DNA from: Rhizobium mongolense subsp. loessense
Lineage (GTDB): Bacteria > Pseudomonadota > Alphaproteobacteria > Rhizobiales > Rhizobiaceae
DNA length: 64,000 nucleotides
NCBI RefSeq assembly: GCF_900099775.1
Contig: NZ_FMTM01000006.1
Coordinates: forward strand, 124,001 to 188,000
Direction of reading: 5' to 3'
Shown: positions 18,655 through 26,874 of the stretch, one piece after another
Position numbering within the stretch: position 1 is the first letter of the stretch
How the letters are laid out: each line of letters opens with the position of its first letter
The notes under the pieces: generated by a model
Database searches by the model: none
Seen by the model: only the letters and a program-made list of their open reading frames with translations
What the model was told of the DNA's origin: nothing
Translations under genes and position numbers: made by a program

Positions 18655-19590
18655 ATGGATACGATTCCCACCGAAGGCTTCGACGCGGCAGTGACCCTGA
18701 CAGACCATCTCGACCATCTGCCCGACAAGAAGCGTCGAGAGCTCGCCCGTATTCTGCAAATCCTGTTTTTCGAGGTCGAGCAGTTCCGTGCCACCAAGCT
18801 GTCCGGCAAGAAGGCCGCCGGCAAGGTCCTCATGGTCATCCTTTACGGCTCCTATGCCCGCGGCGACTGGGTCGAGGATCGCGCAAGCGGCTACCGTTCC
18901 GACTATGACCTTCTCATCGTCGTCAACACCAAGAGCTTTGCGGAAGAGCATGAGCTGTGGGAGGCGCTGGAGGAACGGTTGCTGCAGGAGCAGATCAGCC
19001 ACCGGATCGAAACCCCGGTGATCCCGATCGTCCACTGCCTGGCAGACGTCAACGACCAGCTTGCCCGCGGCCGTCCGTTCTTCACCGACATCGCCAAGGA
19101 TGGGATCGTGCTCTACGAGGAGCCCGGCCATCCGCTTGCCCAGCCGAAGGCGCTGACATCAGAGGAGGCGAAGACCGAAGCACAGCGGTATTTCAATCAG
19201 TGGATGAAGCTCTCGCGTGAAGCGCTGACGATTGCGGAGTTCAGCATCTTAAACGAAATTTGGCGGGACGGCGCTTTCATGCTCCATCAAGCGACGGAGC
19301 GTGCCTATCACAGCCTTCTGTTGACACTTAATCTCTATAGCCCGAAATCGCACCGGATCAGGGTGCTGCGGTCGCAAGCCGAAAGCACGGATGCGCGGCT
19401 GGTTTCCGCCTGGCCGCGCGATACCCGCTTTGCCCGCCGTTCATTCGAGCTGTTGTCGCGCGCCTATGTCGAGGCGCGCTATTCGTCGGAATACGCGATC
19501 AGCAGTGAAGAGCTGCAATGGCTCGTAACGCATGTGAAAGATCTGCAGGCGCTTGTGGAGACGATCTGCAAGGAGCGTCTGAACGGGTGA
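18655..19590 (+). CDS. Nucleotidyltransferase-HEPN fusion protein
   Basis: The 311-residue protein joins a MNT-type nucleotidyltransferase domain (about 50-150) to a C-terminal HEPN domain (about 175-305). The first shows LYGSYARGDW (63-72) and YRSDYDLLIVV (80-90), the GS-x-DxD metal-binding pattern of the pol-beta fold. The second shows WMKLSREALTIAEFSIL, AFMLHQATERAYHSLLLTLNLY and SRAYVEARYSSEY. As separate proteins, MNT and HEPN form type VII toxin-antitoxin pairs in which MNT adenylylates the HEPN RNase; here both are in one chain. Such fusions are widespread in Rhizobiaceae. I cannot confirm a complete R-x4-6-H RNase motif. It follows integrase remnant B by 140 bp. Confidence 0.83.
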   Translation: MDTIPTEGFDAAVTLTDHLDHLPDKKRRELARILQILFFEVEQFRATKLSGKKAAGKVLMVILYGSYARGDWVEDRASGYRSDYDLLIVVNTKSFAEEHELWEALEERLLQEQISHRIETPVIPIVHCLADVNDQLARGRPFFTDIAKDGIVLYEEPGHPLAQPKALTSEEAKTEAQRYFNQWMKLSREALTIAEFSILNEIWRDGAFMLHQATERAYHSLLLTLNLYSPKSHRIRVLRSQAESTDARLVSAWPRDTRFARRSFELLSRAYVEARYSSEYAISSEELQWLVTHVKDLQALVETICKERLNG

Positions 19591-19759
19591 AAGTGCCTTT
19601 CGTGACCGGGCGGGGTAGCTGCCCGAAAAATTTGGGGCGCCGTTGAGGCTTTGCGATATCGGCATGGTGCGCTGCAGCACGTTTTGCGGATTCCTTCTTT
19701 TTCTTGCCGTCGATCTCCGCTAAGTCTTCTCATATCCGATGTGGCAACAAAGGTGATAA

Positions 19760-20740
19760 ATGGCAGGTGAAACTGTTCTCGTGGTCGGCGGAGCCGGCTA
19801 TATCGGCTCTCATACGTGCCTCGATCTGGCGAACAAGGGTTACAAACCTGTCGTCTTCGACAATTTCTCGAATGGACATCGCGAATTCGTCAGGTGGGGT
19901 CCCGCCGAGGAGGGCGACATTCGTGATCGCGCCCGGCTCGAGGAGGTACTGGCCAAGCACAAGCCTTCGGCGATTTTGCATTTTGCAGCGCTGATCGAAG
20001 TCGGCGAATCGGTGAAGGATCCTGTTTCCTTCTACGAGAACAATGTTATCGGGACGCTGACCCTGCTTTCGGCCGCGCAGGCCGCAGGCATCAAAGCTTT
20101 CGTCTTCTCATCCACCTGCGCAACATACGGGCTGCCGCAGAGCGTGCCGCTTGACGAGGCGCACCGGCAGGTGCCGATCAATCCCTACGGGCGCACAAAA
20201 TACATCGTCGAGCAAGCGCTCGCCGACTACGACCAGTATAAGGGTCTCCGTTCCGTAATCCTGCGGTATTTCAATGCGGCGGGTGCGGATTTCGAAGGAC
20301 GGATCGGCGAGTGGCATCAGCCCGAAACCCATGCCATTCCGCTTGCAATCGATGCGGCACTCGGGCGCCGCCAGGGTTTCAAGGTCTTCGGCAGCGACTA
20401 CGAGACACGCGATGGCACCTGCGTGCGTGACTATATCCACGTGCTCGATCTGGCGGATGCGCATGTGCGCGCTGTCGAATATCTATTGAAGGGCGGCGAT
20501 TCCGTTGCGCTAAACCTCGGGACGGGGACGGGCACGACGGTCAAGGAGTTGCTCGGGGCGATCGAAGACGTGTCGAAGCGGCCGTTCCCGGTTGAATATA
20601 TCGGGCGCCGGGAAGGCGATTCGCACACGCTGGTTGCCAATAACGACAAGGCCCGCGATGTGCTTGGCTGGGCACCGCAATATGATCTTTCGCAGATCAT
20701 CCAGTCGGCGTGGAACTGGCATTCCAGATCCAATCACTGA
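19760..20740 (+). CDS. galE: UDP-glucose 4-epimerase
   Basis: The 326-residue short-chain dehydrogenase/reductase has the NAD-binding GGAGYIGSH (10-18), the SSTCATYG strand (118-124) with catalytic Ser/Thr, and Tyr143-x3-Lys147 in PYGRTKYIVEQ. The GalE-specific blocks ILRYFNAAGAD and DYIHVLDLADAH are present. It interconverts UDP-glucose and UDP-galactose and in rhizobia (exoB) feeds galactose into exopolysaccharide and LPS. The ATG has GGTGATAA nearby as a weak ribosome-binding site. It is followed after nine bases by the sulfatase-like gene, with which it is probably co-transcribed. Confidence 0.95.
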   Translation: MAGETVLVVGGAGYIGSHTCLDLANKGYKPVVFDNFSNGHREFVRWGPAEEGDIRDRARLEEVLAKHKPSAILHFAALIEVGESVKDPVSFYENNVIGTLTLLSAAQAAGIKAFVFSSTCATYGLPQSVPLDEAHRQVPINPYGRTKYIVEQALADYDQYKGLRSVILRYFNAAGADFEGRIGEWHQPETHAIPLAIDAALGRRQGFKVFGSDYETRDGTCVRDYIHVLDLADAHVRAVEYLLKGGDSVALNLGTGTGTTVKELLGAIEDVSKRPFPVEYIGRREGDSHTLVANNDKARDVLGWAPQYDLSQIIQSAWNWHSRSNH

Positions 20741-20749
20741 GGCGTCTTT

Positions 20750-22267
20750 ATGAAGCGGCCGAACGTCCTTCTCATCACCGCGGATCAATGGCGCGGTGAT
20801 TGCCTTTCGGCCACCGGCCACGCCTGTGTCAGGACACCGAATGTGGATGCGCTGGCGAGGGAGGGCGTTCTTTTTCGCAATCACTTCGCCGGCGCGGCAC
20901 CCTGTTCGCCGGCGCGGGCGACGCTTTATACCGGCCTTTACCAGATGAACCACCGGGTTTGCCGGAACGGCTCGCCTCTGGACCGCCGCTTCGACAATCT
21001 GGCGCTGGCGGCAAGGCGCGCCGGCTATGACCCGACGTTGTTCGGCTATACGGATACTGCGCCCGATCCGCGCGAACTTGATGAAAACGACCCGCACCTT
21101 GAGACCTACGAAGGTCTCCTGCCTGGGTTTACCGCACGCCAGCTCCTGCCCGAGCATGAGAAGCAGTGGCTTTCGTGGTTGCGCTCACGCGGGCATCGCG
21201 ATGCGGTCAGCCGAGACATCCATATTCCGCCTGGTGCCGCCCGCGGCGAAATTTCGGCGGAACCCACCGCGTACTCCAGGCAAGAAACGCAGACTGCGTT
21301 TCTTGCCTGCGAATTCATTCGCTGGCTCGGCGAACAGGATGCGCCATGGTTTGCCCACGTTTCCTTCCTGCGACCGCATCCGCCATTTTCGGTGCCTGAG
21401 CCCTTCGGCAGGATGTTCAAACCGGACGACGGACCGGAATTTTCACGGGCGAAAAGCCGTGAGATCGAAGAGGCGCTGCATCCCTATCTTGGCTATTCGA
21501 TGCCGAGAAACGACAAGGGCAGCTTCATATATGGCGCCGAGGGTCCGGTCAGCGACTGGAAAGCCCAGGATTTCGCGGCGATCCGGGCGATCTATTATGG
21601 GATGATTGCCGAGGTGGATGCGCAGCTCGGCCGGATCTGGCAGGCCCTGAAGGATGCCGGCGTGTGGAACGATACGATCGTCATCTTCACCTCCGACCAT
21701 GCCGAGATGATGGGTGATCACTGGACGCTTGGCAAAGGCGGTTTTTTTGACGGCAGCTATCACATTCCTCTGGTCATCCGCGACCCGAAAGCGGCGGTGA
21801 GAGGTCACGTGGTCGAGCGCTTCACGAGTGCGGCGGATATCTTTCCAACGCTTTGCGACAGCCTGGGTGTCGAGACAGCCAACCATGTCGACGGCCGCTC
21901 ATTGCGCTCGTTCATCGATCATAAAGATGCGATCGACTGGCGGGAGGCGGCATTCTTTGAATTTGATTTCCGCGACATCGCCAATGGCGAAGCGGAGCGC
22001 CACTTCGGCCTGAAATCGAACCAGTGCAATGTCGCAGTGATCCGGGACGAACGGTTCAAATATGTGCATTTTGCCGCCCTGCCGCCGCTGCTCTTCGATC
22101 TCAGGGCCGATCCGATGGAGCTCAACAATCTCGCTCTTGATCCGGCCTACGCAGCGACACGCCTGGAGTGCGCCGAAAGGCTGTTATCGCTCCGGGCGCG
22201 GCATCTCGATCAGACGCTCGCCTATACCGAGCTGACGAACGAAGGGCCGGTCACGCGCCGGCCCTGA
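20750..22267 (+). CDS. Sulfatase-family hydrolase (arylsulfatase / phosphonate monoester hydrolase-like)
   Basis: The 505-residue alkaline-phosphatase-superfamily enzyme has the metal-binding start NVLLITADQWRGD, the formylglycine motif CSPAR (Cys52-Arg56) in PCSPARATLYTGLYQMN, HVSFLRPHPPF, and the second metal site FTSDHAEMMGDH. Overall sequence style (GLYQMNHR, LGYDPTLFGYT-like AGYDPTLFGYTDTAPDPRE) resembles the rhizobial phosphonate monoester hydrolases more than classical choline sulfatases. Cys52 would need conversion to formylglycine. No signal peptide is visible, so it is cytoplasmic. The substrate, a sulfate or phosphonate/phosphate ester, is not determined. It ends four bases from the convergent DUF1993 gene. 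Confidence 0.85.
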   Translation: MKRPNVLLITADQWRGDCLSATGHACVRTPNVDALAREGVLFRNHFAGAAPCSPARATLYTGLYQMNHRVCRNGSPLDRRFDNLALAARRAGYDPTLFGYTDTAPDPRELDENDPHLETYEGLLPGFTARQLLPEHEKQWLSWLRSRGHRDAVSRDIHIPPGAARGEISAEPTAYSRQETQTAFLACEFIRWLGEQDAPWFAHVSFLRPHPPFSVPEPFGRMFKPDDGPEFSRAKSREIEEALHPYLGYSMPRNDKGSFIYGAEGPVSDWKAQDFAAIRAIYYGMIAEVDAQLGRIWQALKDAGVWNDTIVIFTSDHAEMMGDHWTLGKGGFFDGSYHIPLVIRDPKAAVRGHVVERFTSAADIFPTLCDSLGVETANHVDGRSLRSFIDHKDAIDWREAAFFEFDFRDIANGEAERHFGLKSNQCNVAVIRDERFKYVHFAALPPLLFDLRADPMELNNLALDPAYAATRLECAERLLSLRARHLDQTLAYTELTNEGPVTRRP

Positions 22268-22271
22268 TGAC

Positions 22272-22781
22272 TCACGAGAAGCGGCCAAGATAATCAATCT
22301 TGCCGACCGGCACGCCCTGATTGCGCAGGATCGCGTGTGCCGTCGCGACGTGAAAATAGAAGTTCGGCAGTGCGAAGGTCGCGACATATTCGTCGCCGCG
22401 GAAGGTCATCTTGTTGCCGCCCGGCGCAATCGTCACTTCATTCGTTTCTGTGCCTTCGAGCGTTTGCGGCGCAATCGTCGCGAGATAGCCTTCGGTCTTG
22501 GCGATGCGCTCGCGCAGTTCGGCGATCGTCGTTTCGCTGTCCTCGAATTTCGGCGCTTCGGTGGCGGTCAGGCGGGCGACCGCCAGCTTGGCGCTGTCGC
22601 TCGCACGTTGATATTGGCCCGATAGCGGGAGCATATCGGGCGCAAGCCTGGCAGCGACCAGTTCATCCGGATCAATCCCCTTCTCCTTTGCATAAGCCTC
22701 GGCCTTTTCGAGGTAGTTTTTTAGCGTCGTAAGCCCGCGCTGAAACATCGGAACGGTCAGGCGGTACATGGAAATGGACAT
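22272..22781 (-). CDS. DUF1993 family protein
   Basis: The 169-residue protein starts MSISMYRLTVPMFQRGLTTL and includes LAPDMLPLSGQYQRASDSAK, IAKTEGYLATIAP and NFYFHVATAHAILRNQGVPVGKIDYLG. This is the DUF1993 family, a DinB-like four-helix bundle; the conserved His in FHVATAHAILR corresponds to a metal-ligand position in DinB-like proteins, but no activity is established. AAGGAGAAGCC precedes ATG 22781; the longer upstream frame is not supported. It is convergent with the sulfatase-like gene and divergent from the sugar transporter operon. Confidence 0.88.
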   Translation of the reverse strand: MSISMYRLTVPMFQRGLTTLKNYLEKAEAYAKEKGIDPDELVAARLAPDMLPLSGQYQRASDSAKLAVARLTATEAPKFEDSETTIAELRERIAKTEGYLATIAPQTLEGTETNEVTIAPGGNKMTFRGDEYVATFALPNFYFHVATAHAILRNQGVPVGKIDYLGRFS

Positions 22782-22950
22782 GGCTTCTCCTTGGGGATTT
22801 TCGTGAGCGCGGCGGTTTTGATCGTCACGTCCGCACATTTAGGCGCGCGCTCTGACAATTTCATCGGCCTGCTCGCCCATGGCTTCATATTTCCAGTGCG
22901 GCTTTCTGTCTTCATCTCCTTAAAAACAGTTGACGCCGCGTGCGGAAAAT

Positions 22951-22964
22951 GGAATGAATATTCC
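22951..22964. promoter_or_regulatory. IolR-type palindromic operator GGAA-N6-TTCC
   Basis: GGAATGAATATTCC matches the GGAA-N6-TTCC motif reported for the RpiR-type inositol repressor IolR in Sinorhizobium. It sits inside a longer dyad GCGGAA...TTCCGC (from about 22943 to 22966), 149 bases upstream of the transporter gene, and a -35-like TTGACG at 22930-22935 would place it near the -10 region. Another TTCC...GGAA pair follows at about 23000-23020. No iolR gene is in the window. Confidence 0.5.
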
Positions 22965-23112
22965 GCGAGACAAATTTTACGGTTTGTTTGTTCCGTTTTG
23001 ACAGAAGCTGCGGAATGGGAGTGGCAGCGCGACGCAATACGGCTTTTGGGCAGTGCCCGAAGTTCCGGCGTGAGGAGGGTGCAGCCGGACACCGCTTTGT
23101 GGAGGAAATAAA

Positions 23113-24042
23113 ATGAGAAAGTTTATCCTGGGCACTGCGATGGCGCTCGTCATGTCGACGGCGGCTCACGCGGAAACCATTGGCGTTTCCATGGCGCTTT
23201 TCGATGACAACTTCCTGACCGTTCTGCGCAACGGCATGCAGGATTACGCCAAGACGCTGGATGGCGTAACGCTGCAGGTGGAAGACGCACAGAACGACGT
23301 CGCCAAGCAGCAGAGCCAGATCCAGAATTTCATCGCATCCAAGGTTGACGCCATCATCGTTAATCCGGTCGATACCGATGCCACCACCGCCATGTCGAAA
23401 ATTGCTGCCGATGCCGGAATTCCGCTCGTCTACGTGAACCGCGAGCCGGTGAATGTCGATGCGCTACCGGACAAGCAGGCCTTCGTCGCTTCCAACGAAC
23501 AGGAGTCCGGCACGCTGGAAACGAAGGAAGTCTGCCGCCTTCTCGGTGGCAAGGGCAAGGCTGTCGTCATGATGGGCGAGCTTTCCAACCAGGCTGCCCG
23601 CATGCGTACCAAGGACGTCCACGACGTCGTCGCGACCGACGAATGCAAAGGCATCGAGATCGTCGAAGAGCAGACGGCCAACTGGTCCCGCACCCAGGGT
23701 TCGGATCTGATGACCAACTGGCTCTCCAGCGGCATTGAATTCGATGCCGTCATCTCGAACAACGACGAAATGGCAATCGGTGCGATCCAGGCGCTCAAGG
23801 CTGCCGGCAAGGATCTGAGCAAGATCGTCATCGGCGGCGTCGATGCCACACAGGATGCGCTCGCCGCCATGCAGGCCGGCGACCTCGACGTGACGGTGTT
23901 CCAGGACGCTGCCGGTCAGGGTAAGGGCTCGCTTGACGCGGCTCTGAAGCTCGCCAAGGGCGAAAAGATCGAGAAGAAGGTCTATATTCCCTTCCAGCTC
24001 GTCACGCCGGAAAACGTCAAGGACTTCGTTGCCAAGAACTGA
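23113..24042 (+). CDS. Sugar ABC transporter substrate-binding protein (inositol/rhizopine type)
   Basis: The 309-residue protein has a Sec signal peptide (MRKFILGTAMALVMSTAAHA, cleaved after Ala20) and a periplasmic-binding-protein type I fold. The mature start ETIGVSMALFDDNFLTVLRNGMQDYAK, with IIVNPVDTDATTAMSKIA, LVYVNREPV, MMGELSNQAARMRT and ISNNDEMAIGAIQALKAAG, closely resembles the rhizobial myo-inositol/rhizopine-binding proteins (IbpA, MocB). An AGGAGGAAAT-like ribosome-binding site (GTGGAGGAAATAAA) precedes the ATG. An IolR-like operator upstream supports inositol or a derivative as ligand. It is followed by a stem-loop and then by the ATPase and permease genes. Confidence 0.9.
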   Translation: MRKFILGTAMALVMSTAAHAETIGVSMALFDDNFLTVLRNGMQDYAKTLDGVTLQVEDAQNDVAKQQSQIQNFIASKVDAIIVNPVDTDATTAMSKIAADAGIPLVYVNREPVNVDALPDKQAFVASNEQESGTLETKEVCRLLGGKGKAVVMMGELSNQAARMRTKDVHDVVATDECKGIEIVEEQTANWSRTQGSDLMTNWLSSGIEFDAVISNNDEMAIGAIQALKAAGKDLSKIVIGGVDATQDALAAMQAGDLDVTVFQDAAGQGKGSLDAALKLAKGEKIEKKVYIPFQLVTPENVKDFVAKN

Positions 24043-24054
24043 GGCGAAGAAATT

Positions 24055-24085
24055 GCGGATGCGGCCCTAGCCGGCTCGCATCCGC
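24055..24085 (+). promoter_or_regulatory. Intercistronic stem-loop between binding-protein and ATPase genes
   Basis: GCGGATGCG (24055-24063) pairs perfectly with CGCATCCGC (24077-24085). No T-run follows. Such stem-loops after the binding-protein gene commonly stabilise the upstream mRNA or cause partial termination, giving excess binding protein. Confidence 0.5.
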
Positions 24086-24120
24086 TTCGTCCGTCGTCGG
24101 ATATCCGGAGAGGAGATGAG

Positions 24121-25662
24121 ATGGCTGTCAGCCCTTCCACTATGGCCGCTGTTCGTGCAAGCGGAGCAATTCCGAACGCGGAATATCTCCTGAGCGCTGA
24201 AGGCATCCGCAAGGAATTTCCCGGTGTGGTCGCACTCGATGATGTGCAGTTCCGGCTGAAGCGCGGCTCCGTGCACGCGCTGATGGGGGAGAACGGCGCC
24301 GGCAAGTCGACATTGATGAAGATACTGGCCGGCATCTATACGCCGGACAAGGGTGATGTGCACCTGAAGGGCGTTGAGATCCAACTCAAATCGCCGCTCG
24401 ATGCGCTGGAAAACGGCATCGCCATGATCCATCAGGAACTGAACCTGATGCCTTTCATGACGGTTGCTGAAAACATCTGGATCCGCCGCGAGCCCAAGAA
24501 CCGGTTCGGCTTCGTCGACCACGGCGAAATGTACCGCATGACCGAAGAGCTTTTCCAAAGGCTCAACATAACCATCGATCCTGACATCGAGGTTCGGCAC
24601 CTCTCGGTCGCAAGCCGTCAGATGGTCGAGATCGCCAAGGCGGTTTCCTATAATTCCGACGTGCTCATCATGGACGAACCGACCTCGGCGCTTACCGAGC
24701 GCGAAGTGGCCCATCTCTTTGAGATCATCCGTGGTCTGAAGGTCCAGGGTATCGGGATCGTCTACATCACCCACAAGATGAACGAGCTGTTCGAGATTGC
24801 TGATGAGTTTTCAGTGTTTCGTGACGGCAAATATATCGGCACGCACGCATCGACCGATGTGACGCGCAACGACATCATCCGGATGATGGTCGGCCGCGAG
24901 ATCACGCAGATGTTCCCGAAGGAAGAAGTTCCGATCGGCGACGTGGTACTGTCGGTCAAGAATCTCAGTCTCAACAACGTCTTCCATGAGGTTTCCTTCG
25001 ACGTGCGCGCGGGGGAAATCCTCGGTGTTGCAGGCCTCGTGGGCTCCGGACGTTCGAACGTTGCCGAGACGCTGTTCGGCGTAACGCCGGCAAGCTCCGG
25101 CACGATCGAGCTTTTCGGCAAGAAGGTCGATATCAGCTCGCCGACGGTGGCGATCAGGAACCACATGGCGTTCCTGACGGAGGACCGGAAGGAAACGGGC
25201 TGCCTGCTGATTCTCAACGTGCTCGAGAACATGCAGATTGCCGTGCTGCAGGACAAATTCGTCAAGGGCGGCTTCGTGCAGGAAGGCGCGATAGAAGCGA
25301 CATGCGAGGACATGGCGCGCAGGCTGCGCGTCAAAACGCCGAACCTCGATGAACGCGTCGAGAACCTGTCGGGAGGCAACCAGCAAAAGGTGCTGATTGG
25401 GCGATGGCTGTTGACCAACCCACGTATCCTCATTCTCGATGAGCCGACGCGCGGTATCGATGTCGGCGCCAAAGCGGAAATCCACAAACTCGTGACGGAG
25501 ATGGCCCGAAACGGCGTCGCGGTCATCATGATCTCGTCGGAGATGCCGGAAGTGCTCGGCATGAGTGACCGCATCATGGTCATGCATGAAGGACGCGTGA
25601 CTGGTTTTCTCAATCGCGACGAAGCAACGCAAGTCAAGGTGATGGAGCTTGCCGCGCAGTGA
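24121..25662 (+). CDS. Sugar ABC transporter ATP-binding protein, double ABC domain
   Basis: The 513-residue protein is of the RbsA/MglA type with two ABC cassettes. The first has Walker [10 protein letters not shown] (about residue 57), signature-like [14 protein letters not shown] and Walker [12 protein letters not shown]. The second, from about 275, has a degenerate P-loop ([12 protein letters not shown]), TEDRKETG, the intact signature [15 protein letters not shown] and Walker [20 protein letters not shown]. It drives uptake of the pentose/inositol-type substrate through the permease encoded next. A ribosome-binding site GGAGAGGAG lies before the ATG. The spacing to the permease gene is 34 bp. 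Confidence 0.93.
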   Translation: MAVSPSTMAAVRASGAIPNAEYLLSAEGIRKEFPGVVALDDVQFRLKRGSVHALMGENGAGKSTLMKILAGIYTPDKGDVHLKGVEIQLKSPLDALENGIAMIHQELNLMPFMTVAENIWIRREPKNRFGFVDHGEMYRMTEELFQRLNITIDPDIEVRHLSVASRQMVEIAKAVSYNSDVLIMDEPTSALTEREVAHLFEIIRGLKVQGIGIVYITHKMNELFEIADEFSVFRDGKYIGTHASTDVTRNDIIRMMVGREITQMFPKEEVPIGDVVLSVKNLSLNNVFHEVSFDVRAGEILGVAGLVGSGRSNVAETLFGVTPASSGTIELFGKKVDISSPTVAIRNHMAFLTEDRKETGCLLILNVLENMQIAVLQDKFVKGGFVQEGAIEATCEDMARRLRVKTPNLDERVENLSGGNQQKVLIGRWLLTNPRILILDEPTRGIDVGAKAEIHKLVTEMARNGVAVIMISSEMPEVLGMSDRIMVMHEGRVTGFLNRDEATQVKVMELAAQ

Positions 25663-25696
25663 TTGCGGCCCAATCAATCGCCGGAGGGAGGTTAAC

Positions 25697-26722
25697 ATGA
25701 ATACTGAGGCAGCCGAAAGCCAGGCCACGCTCGCAACCCGGCCGAGGCGGCACCGTGTGCCGCCGGAACTCACCATCTTCCTGGTGCTGATCGGTATTGC
25801 GCTTGTTTACGAAATGCTCGGCTGGATTTTCGTAGGCCAGAGTTTCTTGATGAACCCGCAACGCCTGACGATCATGATCCTGCAGGTGTCGGTGATCGGC
25901 ATTATTTCAGTGGGTGTTACACAGGTGATCATAACCGGCGGCATCGACCTCTCCTCCGGCTCCGTCGTCGGCATGACGGCTATGATCGCGGCGAGTTTCG
26001 CGCAAGCATCGACATGGCCGCGCGCGCTTTATCCAGGCCTGACCGACATGCCGTTTTTCGTGCCTATCGGCGTCGGCCTGCTGATCGGACTCCTGGCCGG
26101 CTACATCAATGGACAGTTGATCGCCAAGACGAAGATTCCGCCCTTCATCGCTACGCTCGGGATGATGGTCTCGGCGCGCGGTCTTTCCAAATGGTACACG
26201 AAGGGCCAGCCGGTATCAGGGCTTACGGATCAGTTCAATTTCATCGGCACGGGCATCTGGCCGGTCGTCGTTTTCCTTGTCGTCGCGCTGATCTTTCACA
26301 TCGCCCTTCGCTATACGCGCTACGGCAAGTTCACCTATGCAATCGGCGCGAATGTGCAGGCGGCGCGTGTTTCCGGTATCAATGTCGAAGCACACCTGAT
26401 CAAGGTCTATGCGATCGCCGGCCTTCTGGCAGGTCTTGCCGGCGTCGTCACGGCGGCTCGCGCTCAAACGGCACAGGCCGGCATGGGCGTGATGTACGAA
26501 CTCGATGCGATCGCCGCTGCCGTTATCGGGGGCACGTCGCTGACGGGCGGCGTCGGCCGCATTACCGGTACGGTGATCGGCACGGTCATTCTCGGCGTGA
26601 TGACGTCGGGCTTCACCTTCCTGCGGGTGGATGCCTATTACCAGGAGATCGTCAAAGGCGTGATCATCGTCGCGGCCGTCATCGTTGACGTCTACCGACA
26701 GAAGAAGCGGACAAAGCACTGA
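25697..26722 (+). CDS. Sugar ABC transporter permease (RbsC-like)
   Basis: The 341-residue membrane protein has 8-10 hydrophobic segments and RbsC-family motifs: VTQVIITGGIDLSSGSVVG, INGQLIAKTKIPPFIATLGMM and GELDAIAAAVIGGTSLTGG-like YELDAIAAAVIGGTSLTGGVG near the C-terminus. ATG 25697 is preceded by GGAGGGAGG and is preferred over the upstream in-frame codon. The cytoplasmic N-terminal 30 residues are polar (RPRRHRVPPE). It forms the channel of the inositol/rhizopine-type transporter and is followed by a strong terminator. Confidence 0.93.
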   Translation: MNTEAAESQATLATRPRRHRVPPELTIFLVLIGIALVYEMLGWIFVGQSFLMNPQRLTIMILQVSVIGIISVGVTQVIITGGIDLSSGSVVGMTAMIAASFAQASTWPRALYPGLTDMPFFVPIGVGLLIGLLAGYINGQLIAKTKIPPFIATLGMMVSARGLSKWYTKGQPVSGLTDQFNFIGTGIWPVVVFLVVALIFHIALRYTRYGKFTYAIGANVQAARVSGINVEAHLIKVYAIAGLLAGLAGVVTAARAQTAQAGMGVMYELDAIAAAVIGGTSLTGGVGRITGTVIGTVILGVMTSGFTFLRVDAYYQEIVKGVIIVAAVIVDVYRQKKRTKH

Positions 26723-26730
26723 TCAAGAAT

Positions 26731-26750
26731 GGGGCCTTCGGGCCCCGTTT
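26731..26750 (+). terminator. Rho-independent terminator of the sugar transporter operon
   Basis: GGGGCC-TTCG-GGCCCC with a UUCG tetraloop, followed by GTTTCC, nine bases after the permease stop. Confidence 0.8.
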
Positions 26751-26874
26751 CCATTCAAGCCAAGGCGCATTTACCGATCCGCTATAAATTTCTGAGAAGG
26801 GGGCTGGCCAATTCTGCCAGCTTTTCTATTCTGCACGCTTGTCATTTGCTCGGCAGGGCAGAGCAGGAAAACAG

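Noticed and set aside
14600-19760. Second copy of the tRNA-Ser 3' end as an attachment site
   Set aside because: I looked for the GGGGGTTCGAATCCCCC block and its flanks downstream and found none.
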